64,000 nucleotides of DNA, taken from contig CM060064.1 in assembly GCA_030533445.1 (NCBI GenBank), forward strand, positions 21,411,626 to 21,475,625. The letters are read 5' to 3'. This DNA comes from Cyprinodon diabolis. Lineage: Eukaryota > Chordata > Actinopteri > Cyprinodontiformes > Cyprinodontidae. Shown piece by piece: positions 39,787 to 50,980 of the stretch (the stretch's first letter is position 1; every line of letters starts with the position of its first letter). Under the pieces are notes generated by a model that saw nothing but the letters and a program-made list of their open reading frames with translations, was not told where the DNA came from and did not search any database. A program made the position numbers and the translations under genes.

Positions 39787-40058
39787 CTGGTATTCACTGG
39801 GCCAGAAGGTGCTTACTGCCAGCTCCACCTGGTGCCACTGTTTGCCATGAGACCCTGAGGTGTTCCACACCGGACTTCCAAGTGGACCACCATTCACTCG
39901 CACGTATGCTCGCAGGGCCCCGGGACTGTGGCCATCTCGGCTGTACAGGAAGTAACTGAACTGGACGCAGTGTGTGTCGTTTTCACTTAGCGTCTGCAGC
40001 AGCAGCTGTGCTCGATGGCCGGCAGCATGCTGAGAAGAGTTCACCAACATGTAGGATC
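39787..40058 (-). CDS. ptpru: ptpru exon: main part of the MAM domain
   Basis: This 272-bp exon opens after an AG acceptor (40060-40059) preceded by a pyrimidine run and closes with CAG before donor GTATGA (39786-39781). It enters in phase 1 and leaves in phase 0, giving 90 full codons. The peptide begins SYMLVNSS, continues with [20 protein letters not shown], and ends STFWPSEYQ. It carries a MAM-type cysteine (DTHC) and three N-glycosylation sequons (NSS, NDT, NTS), as expected for an extracellular domain. MAM domains of this class drive homophilic adhesion. PTPRU fits better than PTPRM, PTPRK or PTPRT because of [12 protein letters not shown] and YSRDGHSPG. No exon with the preceding MAM segment (about 123 bp in relatives) was recognised between here and 64000. 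Confidence 0.95.
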
Positions 40059-42763
40059 CTAAAAGAGACCAGGAGACGTAAATGAATTGTGAGAAGGTGT
40101 GAATACATAATGTGGCTGTCAAATATTCTGAATACAATGGAAAGTATCTCTGTCATGGGAACTTAATACTTTATTTTTTTTATATAAAAAAATCAACTCT
40201 GAATTTGTGGTGATTGACACAAGAAGGGCAACATTCTATAAAGCTTTCTGAATTTCTCTGCTTTGCCATATTTAACAGATCCTGAAGGTAACAGTGGTCT
40301 TTGACATGTTGCTTTATTATCTAACCCTTCTGTAAACATTTTCTGAAATGTAATTCTATATGTTTTTCTTGGTCTTTATGATGTTCTACCTAACCTTGAA
40401 AATATTATCTTCTACTCTAAATTGTGTATAACTTTATATCGTTATATCAGCATAAATTCCAAATACAATGCATTAATGTTAATGCTGTTACCAATGGTTT
40501 CAAAAAGTCGTATATTCTTCACAAATTTAAGCAAGGCTGTTTCGTCAAGTCGTTTTTATCCCAAATACTTTTGTTTTATTAGAATGAACTTCATTGCAAA
40601 CTGAAAAAATGCTAATATTCTTGTAGCTGCCAAAAGAAAGCATGACTTGAAAAAGTTAAAAATAGTCAGCAAGTTAACTTGTTTGTAGATAATTTTTAAT
40701 GACGAATAAAGGCAGCCAAAAACCTTTGGTGTTATCTCTAATGGCTGATTTTCTTGTGGACAGATGGTCTGTTCATCTGTGAGCTTTAAAACTGTACCTC
40801 AAGAGTTTGACACAAACAATTTCAATTATATGAATTATCTAGAAGTGTTTGACCATCAAAGTTCATTTTGTGAACACTTCCATTGCTAATATTGGCTCAG
40901 CTGTTCTTTGACTTCGACATAATTGAAAGAGGTTTGCAAATGAGCCATCCTGGCTTTTCTTTCCTTCTGCAAACAAAACCAAACACCACACTGCAGTAAA
41001 TTTGTGTTTAAAACCCTTAAGCAGTAAATCACTAAGAGAAAAATGGAAACCATCAGCTGACAACTGACTGCAAAGTCGGCGGTTGACTAAAGGGAGAATG
41101 AAAGCTGGCTGCAGAACGACGGGACAAAACTCGCTTCTCAATAAGGCACTGGCTCTTGAATACAGACATTGGGTGAGAGATGAGGAAGAAGTGACAGACT
41201 GAGCAGGAAAAGGAAAGTGACAGACGAGTATACCTCTGCAAGGTGACGCCGAGGTACTGTAGGAGACGAGATTCAAAGCCCTCCTTCCCTCCGCAAGCCT
41301 CCTCTAATCAGCACAACATAACCCTATTGCCCTTTGCCAAGCATCTGTCCTGCCTCGACTCTGTGCCCACTAACGTGATTAGCAGGACAATGTTTGGAGA
41401 CCTTCCTGTGTACTCACATAATCAAGTCTGTTGTCTTTGTACTCCAAGGTCTTTCTGTTCTCAGTCAGAAATGAGCCTGAGAGAAGCAGACAGTCACGGC
41501 ATTGGCGCCAGGTGTCCTAAAGACATTAATTTTCCCTTAGATGTAACAGCATGTGAATGGTGACATATCAGCCACACTTCCTTTTGTCTTTCTGCAGCCC
41601 ACACGGTCTACACGGATAAACTGGGAAGCTTTTAGACAAAAGAGCTCTCAGTAAACTTCTGAATGTGTTCACTCACTCTGTGTGAAGGAGTAGACAGCAG
41701 AACTATCAAGCAGGAACAAGAAATCCAGCATGACCAGCTTCCCAAACACCATTTACCTCTTTTAGCACTAACAGGACAATCAGTATGATGAAGAGGTTAA
41801 GATATAGGACCCTTGATCCCAGATTATAAAAACGATTAACTAAAGAGCACCGGGGAGAGCCATTGAGTCAAAGCTAAACTGTGAAATGTATTTAAAGCGT
41901 TTTTGTCTTGAGATTCGTCTCTTCACTTGACCCAGATACTTTTTAATTCATCCCCCTTAATTTGATTGGTCAGAACCTGACTCCTCTCCTGCCTTCTATA
42001 GTTTTAAAGGTGGTCATAAAAAGGGCTGAAGACATCATACTTTATATTTCATTTTTATTTTGACCCTAATTCAGTTCAATTCAATTCAATGCAAAATCAT
42101 AAACTGTTTGCTAATATTAGTTATTAATCACTACTCATACAATTATTATGTTTTCCTGAATTATGTCTAGAATTTCTCTTAGTTAATTTCAGCTCATATG
42201 AATAGTCTTGTCTAAATCTAGAATACACCTGAGAATTATATAAAATCACAGAAATTTAACAGTTAAGGTCATGGACATTTAAAAAACAAAGTTATAAAGT
42301 ATAAAGTTAATTAAAGTGAACTACGTTATGCTTAATTTACATTTATGCATTACACAAAAAATTAAACAAGTCTTTATGTACTGGGGTCCTAAGATTACGA
42401 AACTCCTGTTCAATTATTCCAGTATCACAGTCTGAACCAGTCCAGCAGTTAGCCTGAAGATGCTTTGCTCGCATTATGAAGCGCAACTGGAAAGAAAACC
42501 GCACTGTCTCAAGAGGTGGGATTTCCTCTAAAAGAGCCAATCACATAACCTTGTGCTGCAAGGTGGATTGTTGCAAGATCTGAGTTCAGTGTCACAACAA
42601 ATCCATCCATCCCGCTAATAGATCCTCCTCGTAACAACCAACAACCGAGTCACACCAATGACATGCCAGCAGTGTTTTTTGGGGCGGGACATCTAGGAAT
42701 GATGACAGTCAGATGGGCCTTGGTGGGGCATTACAAACATGGCTACGATGGAGGTAGGGAGAG

Positions 42764-42997
42764 TCAGCGAGCGGTGGTTTCTCTGGATTTATTGGCTTGT
42801 GCTGGTGTTGGTGGCTTTGGCCGCTGTTTATTATTGGAGCTTGGAATTTTAGATGGAGTAAACTTCCTCCTAAACTTCATCCTTTTAGTAGAAAAATATG
42901 CTTCACCTGTCATCTTGTTTTTGGCCTCTTTTAATTTCCTTAAAGTGACAAAGTCCACCTCTTTTCTCTCCAATTGTCGAAAGCATGACCGGCACAC
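42764..42997 (-). other. Unassigned open frame with CRSCF start
   Basis: A 77-codon minus-strand frame beginning at a GTG (an in-frame stop lies just upstream) reads CRSCFRQLERKEVDF and KLKEAKNKMTGEAYF, then a basic, proline-rich tail. The Cys-x-x-Cys plus charged helix looks more protein-like than neighbouring frames and could be a fragment of a transposon-borne zinc-binding protein. I do not recognise the family. No splice structure or flanking repeats support a gene. Confidence 0.2.
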
Positions 42998-44099
42998 CCA
43001 TCAATCATCCTTGCAAAGTTATTTTCATTAGCGGGTTGACGATGTTCAAAAATCAACTTTGTGTTGCTTAGAACGCCTTTGATGCACAAGTTTGTCTTGG
43101 AACTTCTGCAAAAATCGTTGCACAATGTCATGAAGACTTCTCCGTAAACGTCTAATAATGGTCAACATTTCAGTAAATATGTCCCACCTGTCATTCCTGG
43201 CGTGCATCTGAAACTTCGCAATTTGCTGCTGCGATTGGCTAAAAGCACATTATGGATGGTGGGTACTAGCTGGCACATCATTCAATCAGCTCAGAGTATT
43301 GTACTAAACATACCTCCCTTTCACGCACCGACTGAAAAGCAGTCATCCCAGATTGATAATATAGAACTAAACTACACATATCAATTTGGCTACTGCCATA
43401 ATACCAATCGCAGACAGTTTACTTCCTCAGGCTGGTTCCCTCTCCAAAGTGACAAAAGTTGACAACAGCATAAAAATTAGGTCAACATGTGAATAGGGGA
43501 GAATCTACAGGCCTATAAAAAGAATGCACCAAGCACAGAAAAGGAGCCTGCACTAGTACTTGTGATAAGTTGGGGGGAATCATGCTATTGGATCTGTACG
43601 AATAGAACATTTAAAATGCACGTGGATGTAAACTGCTGGTATAGGTATTTAATACATGTCTACACCCTTGGCATTATTCTGACTTCATCATTTAAGCTAA
43701 ATATCTGAAAAAAACAAAGGGGTGGAAATAGGGGAGAATTATCTATTTGCATAAAGGCTGTGAATGTAACTATAAACAGTCTAGACTAAACAACATTCAT
43801 CCAATTGAAATGATTTTATATTGTTTGAATAAAATAAATCAGTTATGTTTGCTTGTACTGTACAAATTATAAAAATAACAACTTGAGAAATAGCACAAGC
43901 ACAGATTGTTCCTCCTACTGAAATGGAGAGGTGCTGAAGTGTCAAGGATATACCGTACATGGAATTGATTTCAATAACTTTAATGTACTTAAGGTATATA
44001 GAATACACCTCTGTGTGGTGGGAAAAGGCTGAAATTGTATTAAGATGCTGTACCAGCAGAAACTCCATCTTTCCCAGATCAATGAAAATAACAACAATA

Positions 44100-44122
44100 C
44101 CCCCCCCCCCCCCCCCCCCCCC
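44100..44122. repeat. Poly-C tract
   Basis: 23 consecutive C residues followed by an A-rich run. G-quadruplex-prone on the minus strand and liable to length error in assembly. Confidence 0.97.
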
Positions 44123-44379
44123 AAAAAAAAGAAAAGAAAAAGATGCAGCAAAATCTTCAAAAGCAGCGTTAAGAAAACAATGGCATGATTTTTTCCCCCG
44201 TAAGTTTTTACACTTGAAAACAGAGGCTTTGTTTTCTTCTCTTTTTTCTTGAAGACATTAAAATAAATTGAAAATACATAAAACTTTCTTTTCTATTATG
44301 CTGCTCTCTGCTACAGCTTGAGGCCGAAGTACAACAGGGGCTCATTTCTCTTTCAATGTTTTAACACAAACAACCTTTC

Positions 44380-45010
44380 TTTTCTTTCCCACACAGCCTT
44401 ACAAAATAATCTTTACCCCTTTTATATGCTGCATTGTATTGGAAGTTTGTGCGACAGATCAACACAAAAAAAGAGCAAAATTGATCATTTCTGAATAAAA
44501 TTGTGTATTTCATATATAGAAAAAACACACTGCATACTGCATATATATTCAGCGCATTTAATGAATATTCAACAATAGGATGCAAAGTCCTAAACATCTC
44601 ATTAAGCACTGTAAAATACATAATAGAAATATTGCAGCATATGATAACTGGAGGAGCTGCAACGGTCAACAGCTCAAGTAGGAGAGCTGTGAATTCGACA
44701 GATATGAATTAAAATCTCTCCACGGGTCTGGCAGTCCAACTTTTAGCCATCTGGAGGAAAGTGTTGGAAAAGGTTCTCTTTTCAGAAGAGACCTAAGTGT
44801 TCTTTTTTTGGCCGAAATGCAAAACAGTATGTGATGAAGAAAACAAACATTGGACATAAATCACTATCAAACCATTATCCCTATGGTGAAACATGGTGGA
44901 GGCTACATCATGGTGTGGGGAGACCTTCTGCTGCACGGACAAAGAAGTTAGTCAAAGTTTCTGGATGAAAATGTACTAATAGACTTGCTTAAACACTGAA
45001 ACTCACCATG
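44380..45010 (+). pseudogene. Fossil Tc1-like transposon with transposase traces
   Basis: Old copy of a Tc1 family distinct from the intact element at 45936. Near 44440 is an end-region sequence (GTATTGGAAGTTTGTGCGACAG). From about 44800, broken frames read LAEMQNS and, after stops, IIPMVKHGGGYIMVWGDLL, which corresponds to the (V)KHGGGS-x-M-WG block between the first and second catalytic aspartates of Tc1 transposases. Many stops; inactive. Confidence 0.6.
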
Positions 45011-45049
45011 AGTGTAATTAAAGGAAAAAGATGGTTGGAAATAGGGGTG

Positions 45050-45540
45050 CCGAATACAGCTTAACACTCAAAAGTATAGATATTCATCTGTCCCTCTACT
45101 GCGCATTACCTTCTGTTGGTTTATCAATTGAAATTCAAAAGAAATTTGTTTAAAAATTGGGTTTGCAACTTTACAAAAGTACTTTTGAAAGGTAACATTT
45201 AGTTCAGTTTCCTACACATTGAAGCTACTTCTTTGTTGGCATTTTACATCACCTTCTAACTAACAACAATATTATTAATCACACAGTAGGTGGTTATACA
45301 ACAGAAAGAAAATCTTTGTACAACAAATACAGTTTGAATCTAAGTGTGTTTATAGGGAACAAGTGGACCTTTATATACAGTACATTAACATGCTAATTTC
45401 AGGCCCACACATTTCTTCTGGTAATGATGTGAAGAAAGGCCTTTAAGCATGGGCATTTTGTTTATATTCTGCTTGATTTTCTCTGGGGTACCTATAGAAG
45501 TGCAACATAATTGCAGAGCCCTGCAAAAGGGCACTTATGA
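45050..45540. repeat. Diverged repeat, copy A1
   Basis: Collinear with 50160-50600 despite many changes: shared blocks include TTAGTTCAGTTTCCTACACATT / TTAAGTTCAGTTTCCTCCAC, AACATGCTAATTTCAGGCCCACACA / AACATGCTAGTTTTAGGTCC, and GCCTTTAAGC…TTTGTTTATATTCT. No inverted ends or coding signal seen. Unknown class. Confidence 0.6.
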
Positions 45541-45935
45541 CAAGAGATGAGGGAAGAAATAATTCAGCTTCTTGTCACTAGCAGGCACCCCAGGAAAAAC
45601 AGAGATTGCTGATAAAGTGAGGAAAATAAAGAGCAACTTGCAAAGGTCAAGGGATCACTTATGAGGAGATCCACCATGGGAGGAGCGTGTTCAACAGATA
45701 AATGGCTAGATATTAACCTAAGGGGCACTTCATTTAGCTTTACCTTGAATTTGGGAAAGTCATTAACAACTCCATAAAAATCTGGAGTTGACAGACTTTC
45801 ATTGGTGAAGAAAGACAGAGTCACAAATGTGAATTATAATTTATGTTTAACTATATTTGTATTGCAAACTTCATTGTTTTTACCTAAATATGTATTTAGC
45901 AGAAGAGCATGATACCTTGTTACGGCATAATCCTA

Positions 45936-47547
45936 CAGGTGCTGGTCATAAAATTAGAATATCATGAAAAAGTAGATTGATTTCAGTAATTCCATTTAAA
46001 AAGTGAAACTTGTATATTATATTCATACATTACATACAAACTCATATATTTCAGATGTTTATTTTGTTTAATTTTGATGATTACAAATGACAACAAATGA
46101 AAATCTCAAATTCATCATATCAGAAAATTAGAATATTACTGAAGACCAATAAAAACAAAGGATTTATAGAAATGTTGGCCAACTGAAAAGTATGAACATG
46201 AAAAGTATGAGCATGTACAGCACTCAGTATTTAGTTGGGCCTCCTTTGGCCTGTATTACTGCAGCAATGCGGCGTGGCATGGAGTCGATCAGTCTGTGGC
46301 ACTGCTCAGGTGTTATGATAGCCCAGGTTGCTCTAATAGTGGCTTTTAGCTCTTCTGAATTGTTGGGTCTGGTGTATTGCATCTTCTTCTTCACAATACC
46401 CCATAGATTTTCTATGGGGTTAAGGTCAGGAGAGTTTGCTGGCCAATTAAGAACAGGGATACCATGGTCCTTCAACCAGGTACTGGTAGCTTTGGCACTG
46501 TGTGCAGGTGCCAAGTCCTGTTGGAAAATGAAATCTGCATCTCCAAAAAGTTGGTCAGCTGCAGGAAGCATGAAGTGCTCTAAAACTTCCTGGTATGTGG
46601 CTGCGTTGACCCTGGACCTCAGAAAACACAATGGACCAACACCAGCAGATGACATGGCACCCCAAACCATCACTGACTGTGGAAACTTTACACTGGACTT
46701 CAAGCAACGTGGATGAAGTGCCTCTCTTCTTTTCCTCCAGACTCTGGGACCTTGATTTCCAAAGGAAATGCAAAATTTACTTTCATCAGAGAACATGACT
46801 TTGGACCACTCACCAGCAGTCCAGTCCTGTTTCTCTTTAGCCCAGGCAAGACGCTTCTGACGCTGTCTGTGGTTCAAGAGTGGCTTGACACAAGGAATGC
46901 GACAGCAGAAACCCATGTCTTTCATACGTCTGTGTGTGGTGGTTCTTGAAGCACTCACTCCAGCTGCAGTCCACTCTTTGTGAATCTCCCCCACATTTTT
47001 GAATGGGTTTTGTTTCACAATCCTCTCCAGGGTGCGGTTATCTCTCTTGCTTGTACACTTTTTTCGACCACATCTTTTCCTTCCCTTCGCCTCTCTATTA
47101 ATGTGCTTGGACACTGAGCTCTGTGAACAGCCAGCCTCTTTAGCGATGACCTTTTGTGTCTTGCCCTCCTTGTGCAAGGTGTCGATGGTCGTCTTTTGGA
47201 CAACTGTCAAGTCAGCAGTCTTCCCCATGATTGTGTAGCCTATAGAACTAAACTGAAAGACCATTTAAAGGCTTTTGCAGGTGGTTTGAGTTAATTAGCT
47301 GATTAGAGTGTGGCACCAGGGGCCATCAATTTTGAACCTTTTCACAATATTCTAATTTTCTGATATGATGAATTTGAGATTTTCATTTGTTGTCATTTGT
47401 AATCATCAAAATTAAACAAAATAAACATCTGAAATATATGAGTTTGTGTGTAATGTATGAATATAATATACAAGTTTCACTTTTTAAATGGAATTACTGA
47501 AATCAATCTACTTTTTCATGATATTCTAATTTTATGACCAGCACCTG
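45936..47547 (-). mobile_element. Complete Tc1-like (DD34E) transposon
   Basis: A 1612-bp element flanked by TA on both sides (45934-45935, 47548-47549), the Tc1/mariner target. Terminal inverted repeats are 202 bp (45936-46137 and 47346-47547) and differ at one position as far as I can see. Each contains the core AAAATTAGAATAT twice, near the outer end (45950-45962 on the left) and at the inner end (46124-46136), an IR/DR arrangement like that of Sleeping Beauty-type elements. It encodes one uninterrupted transposase. Near-identical repeats and an open frame point to a recent insertion. Same orientation as ptpru. Confidence 0.96.
46224..47228 (-). CDS. Tc1-like transposase (DD34E), intact
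   Basis: 334 residues from the Met in MGKTADLTVV; an upstream in-frame Met at 47264 would add 12 residues, but MGK is the usual Tc1 start. The N-terminus has two helix-turn-helix regions (EAGCSQSSVSKHINR and GVSASRTTTHRRMKD) around a basic GRKRCGRKK stretch that may be an AT-hook or nuclear signal. The catalytic triad is complete: Asp148 in MFSDESKF, Asp238 in FQQDLAPAH and Glu273 in NPIENLWG, with 34 residues between the last two. Length is normal for Tc1 (about 340). It would bind the flanking 202-bp repeats and excise and reinsert the element at TA. No stop or frameshift is visible. The complementary plus-strand frame is a shadow. Confidence 0.95.
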   Translation of the reverse strand: MGKTADLTVVQKTTIDTLHKEGKTQKVIAKEAGCSQSSVSKHINREAKGRKRCGRKKCTSKRDNRTLERIVKQNPFKNVGEIHKEWTAAGVSASRTTTHRRMKDMGFCCRIPCVKPLLNHRQRQKRLAWAKEKQDWTAGEWSKVMFSDESKFCISFGNQGPRVWRKRREALHPRCLKSSVKFPQSVMVWGAMSSAGVGPLCFLRSRVNAATYQEVLEHFMLPAADQLFGDADFIFQQDLAPAHSAKATSTWLKDHGIPVLNWPANSPDLNPIENLWGIVKKKMQYTRPNNSEELKATIRATWAIITPEQCHRLIDSMPRRIAAVIQAKGGPTKY

Positions 47548-48090
47548 TACATAACTTCCAGTTTCAGTAAAGCAGAGGATATACAGTGTTGAGTTTCCCT
47601 ATTTTGTAAGACGTTTATTCAAAATGTTGTGTGTGACATACACAGAAGTATAATTGGCAAAATCACCGCAAATATGCCTGATCGACAGTATTTTCAATGA
47701 AAATTATTTGTTGGATGTAAAAAGTTTGAGTTGAATGTTAGATCTGTGGTAGTAGTGTTTTAGTATGCCGCAGGATTGCTGCTGTCTGGATGGGGAGGTC
47801 TAAATAGAAACAAAGTTAAGCTTAGATTAAGGTATGGGCAGAGCATTGAATCCTTATGTGGATTACATCCTGTTTACACAACCAGATTAAATGAAAAAAA
47901 AATGCTAAAGAGGCAGAAATGTGTAACAAAAAACAATACTTGGACAGCTGCTGTTATCTAAAACTCTAAAAGGAGAGGTCTAAATTGTACCCAAGACAAT
48001 TTTGTCATTTTAGCCTTGAGATGTACAAGAGTTAGGTACTATCGCTAGAGGAGAAGAAAGTCCATTTCATAATTCTCAGCCAACCAACTA

Positions 48091-48515
48091 TCCATCGAAC
48101 CACTTATCCATCCATCCATCCATCCATCATTCGTCCATTAATCCATCCATCCACATCCATGCATCCATTCCTCCACCCATTCACTCATCCATTCATCCAT
48201 CCAACCACTACCACAACCACCATCGAACCACTTATCCATCCATCCATCCATCCATCCACCATCCATGCATCCATTCCTCCACCCAATCACTCATCCATTC
48301 ATCCATCCAACCAACTATCCATCATTCATCCATCCATCCATCCATCCACCATCCATGCATCCATTCCTCCACCCATTCACTCATCCATTCATCCATCCAA
48401 CCAACTATTCATCCACCATCCATGCATCCATTCCTCCACCCATTCACTCATGCATTCATCCATCCAACCAACTATCCATCAAACCACTTATCCATCCATC
48501 CATCCATCCATCAAT
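48091..48515. repeat. ATCC-rich minisatellite with higher-order structure
   Basis: Dominated by CATC/ATCC tetramers with CATT variants. Longer blocks recur (TGCATCCATTCCTCCACCCA appears at about 48159, 48265, 48355 and 48421), so tetramer slippage has been overlaid by duplication of larger units. The Pro-Ser-Ile-His frames across it are artefacts. Confidence 0.93.
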
Positions 48516-48590
48516 TTGGAAGGTAATGCCGTCTGTTACAATTGTTAACCTCCAAAAAATCTCCTAGTTTGACAAAAATAGGATGCTTTA

Positions 48591-49386
48591 TGCTGCGTTC
48601 ACACCGGACACAGCAAGATCAGCAAAATCGAGTCTGGTGCTTCATTTTTGCTGCTTGTACCAGTTAGTACTGACGCGCGGCTGAAGCAGCTTTGCTGCTC
48701 TCGCTGCGCAGTGCAAAAGTGTGTCTGACGTGCGTTGGGCGGAGCTTCACTATCCATTCTCTGCCTATCAGCTATATTTGCTGTGATCAGTGGGAATAAA
48801 CCTGAAAACGTAATCATTGCAATCAGTTCATTCGGATTATCATCCTGCCTTCTAATACTATTTCTGGCGGAGGCGCTCAGCCCCCCACATACCGGCGGTG
48901 CGCCGACAGTAGGAATCCCTTCATCAGCAGCCTCTGGCTGGGTCGCCTCCTCGCGGTTCACTGTTGCAGCTGGTAGGTGTTTTTCATCTAAATAATCCAA
49001 ACTGCAGGCACCAGGATAATAAAAACGAACATATTCTGTCTGCAGATTTCTGCATTTTAAGTTCATTTATGTGTCAATAAACTGTTTCAGAGGAGTGATC
49101 ACAGCGCTCTGTGTCATCAGCGATGTGTCTGTCTCACGGCCAGCACCCAGATCAGCTTCTCTGATTGGTTGACGCGGCGCGTCAAGCAGCAAAAGTTCAA
49201 TTTTTCCATCTTGAGCAGCAGCGCGTTTGCAGCACGTCACACGCTTAAGAGCTCCCGACGCGCTGCGCCTGCTGCTCAAAACGCGCTGCCGAACCTTTTG
49301 CTGCGCCTTGACGCACGTCAACCATTGACTTTGCATGTAAACTCGCAGCTTCTGCCGTACCTGCTGCGTCCGGTGTGAACGTAGCA
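48591..49386. mobile_element. Candidate non-autonomous DNA transposon (PIF/Harbinger-like ends)
   Basis: A 796-bp CpG-rich block bounded by inverted repeats of 25 bp (48591-48615 and 49362-49386, 23 of 25 matching; core GTTCACACCGGAC). Ends of this type are frequent in fish Harbinger-like elements. Flanking trinucleotides are TTA and CTA, which could be a mutated 3-bp target duplication but do not prove it. Interior frames on both strands show no transposase motifs. Confidence 0.55.
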
Positions 49387-49689
49387 CTAGATATTTCTTT
49401 TAAATTGTTGCTTAATTCAGTGTATAAAAATATCAAGGTAACTGTAAATGACTGTTGCAGATGACATTACCTAAATGTAATTATTAGAATGTTAATTTTA
49501 GCAGCAGTGAGAGAAAAAAAATTCTTAAATGCAATGCAATGAAATAATAGCAGATTTTACTTGATGTGTAAATACAGTGATTCAATAAAACTGCAGCATT
49601 TATACTAAAGGCTTCATATTATTATTTGTCATGGTCAAAAAATATTAGGTCACGAAAAAACAGCTAAAAGGAGCTTCAGCTAAGGGTAA

Positions 49690-50980
49690 CCTGAATCCAC
49701 TTTAAGGAGGAGGATAAAGAGATGAGGCATTTGAGATCTGCTCAGAGCAGAGTCACTGTGACTCTGTATCAAAAACATCCTGCTGAGATAGTTTGGTAAC
49801 TTGGTCAAATTAGGATGGTTAAGGAGAGATACTATGACCCAGACCCAAGCAAGACTAGGAAGAAATGAGACATCCGTTATAAGATTCTCTGTTAAATGCA
49901 CACTATGAAATATTTATTTAATCATCTATATTTTCCTAGTGGCTTTCACTCTCCTTTGAGCACTAAACTCTGTTAATCTTTTTTTAATAAAGAGGGGAGG
50001 GGGGATCAGATCAAACTGCTCTGTGTGGCTGTTGAATTCTTGCCTCCCTCACGTCCCTCAGCTCCAGACCCAACAACACAGTACAGCACCAGAACCACCA
50101 TGACTAACAGAAAAAAGTGAATCTATAAAGTGCTGACATAAGCTGCATGCTCATCTGTATTTGTATTAATTTGTCCTTCTACTTCACACTTGTGCACTAC
50201 CTTGCGTTGAGCTGTTAATTAAAATTCAAAATGAAACTGATTAAAAGCTTAGTTTGTAACAATACAAAATCTCTGAAAGGTTGAAGGAGTTTAGTATTTT
50301 GATAGGTACCATTAAGTTCAGTTTCCTCCACATTCATTATTTTTAACCAGCATTTGTCATTAACTTTTACAACAGAAAATGCATATCTTTTAACAGACAT
50401 AGCTTTCATCTGAGTGTGTTAATAGGGCAAATGTTGCCCTTTATAGGTAATAACATGCTAGTTTTAGGTCCACACACATCTTCTTGTAGTGATGTGAGGA
50501 AAAGCCTTTAAGCGTAGGCCCTTTGTTTATATTCTACTCGATTTTCTCTATCATACCTATAGATATGCAATCTATAGAACTCAGAGTAGAGCCACTTCCA
50601 CTCAGTATCAAAAGCCGCCTCTTGTAAGGGTTTTGGTAACTTGGTCCAGTTATCTTCAGGACACCTCTCCAGGATGCTTGCTGGAGGAGAGATGCAATGA
50701 ACCAGACCCAAGAAAACAACAAAACTATGAAGGTCTTTTTATTCAGTTATAAAAAGTAAGATTTCTTTAATCACATCCTTTCATATGGTTCTCTTTTAAA
50801 TGCTCAACATGGGATATTTATTTAATCATCTCTATTTTTCGTTTTTATTCTCTTTTGCACTGATTTTTAGGCCTTATTGTTTCATAAACCAGGACAGAAA
50901 AGAAATCAGATCCAACTGCACTGTGTAGTTCTCACATATTTGCCTCCCTTCCAGACCCAAAAGCACAGTACAGCACCTTT
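49690..50980. repeat. Diverged tandem repeat, copies B1-A2-B2
   Basis: B1 (about 49690-50115) and B2 (about 50585-50980) share collinear blocks: TTTGGTAACTTGGTC, GACCCAGACCCAAG / AACCAGACCCAAG, GATATTTATTTAATCATCT and TTGCCTCCCT…CAGTACAGCACC. Between them is A2, matching copy A1 at 45050-45540. Strongly diverged, so old. It may be a decayed long repeat or a local duplication of intron. Confidence 0.6.

Larger units (their letters stand above)
4689..40058 (-). other. ptpru: ptpru locus, partial (five internal exons)
   Basis: Five exons on the minus strand make one continuous extracellular segment: end of MAM, complete Ig, first fibronectin III repeat. Exon lengths 272, 82, 116, 175 and 294 bp agree with my recollection of the conserved exon plan of R2B receptor phosphatases (PTPRM, PTPRK, PTPRT, PTPRU). 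Phases fit: 1/0, 0/1, 1/0, 0/1, 1/1. Among the four paralogues, the MAM exon resembles PTPRU most ([34 protein letters not shown]), so I call ptpru. Teleosts can keep two copies and I cannot tell a from b. The family acts at the plasma membrane in homophilic or cell-contact adhesion and signals through cytoplasmic phosphatase domains, none of which are in this window. Confidence 0.93.

Noticed and set aside
46192..46716. 174-codon plus-strand frame
   Set aside because: Antisense shadow of the Tc1 transposase.
48159..48567. Pro-Ser-Ile-His-rich frames of 100-129 codons
   Set aside because: Translation of an ATCC-type minisatellite.
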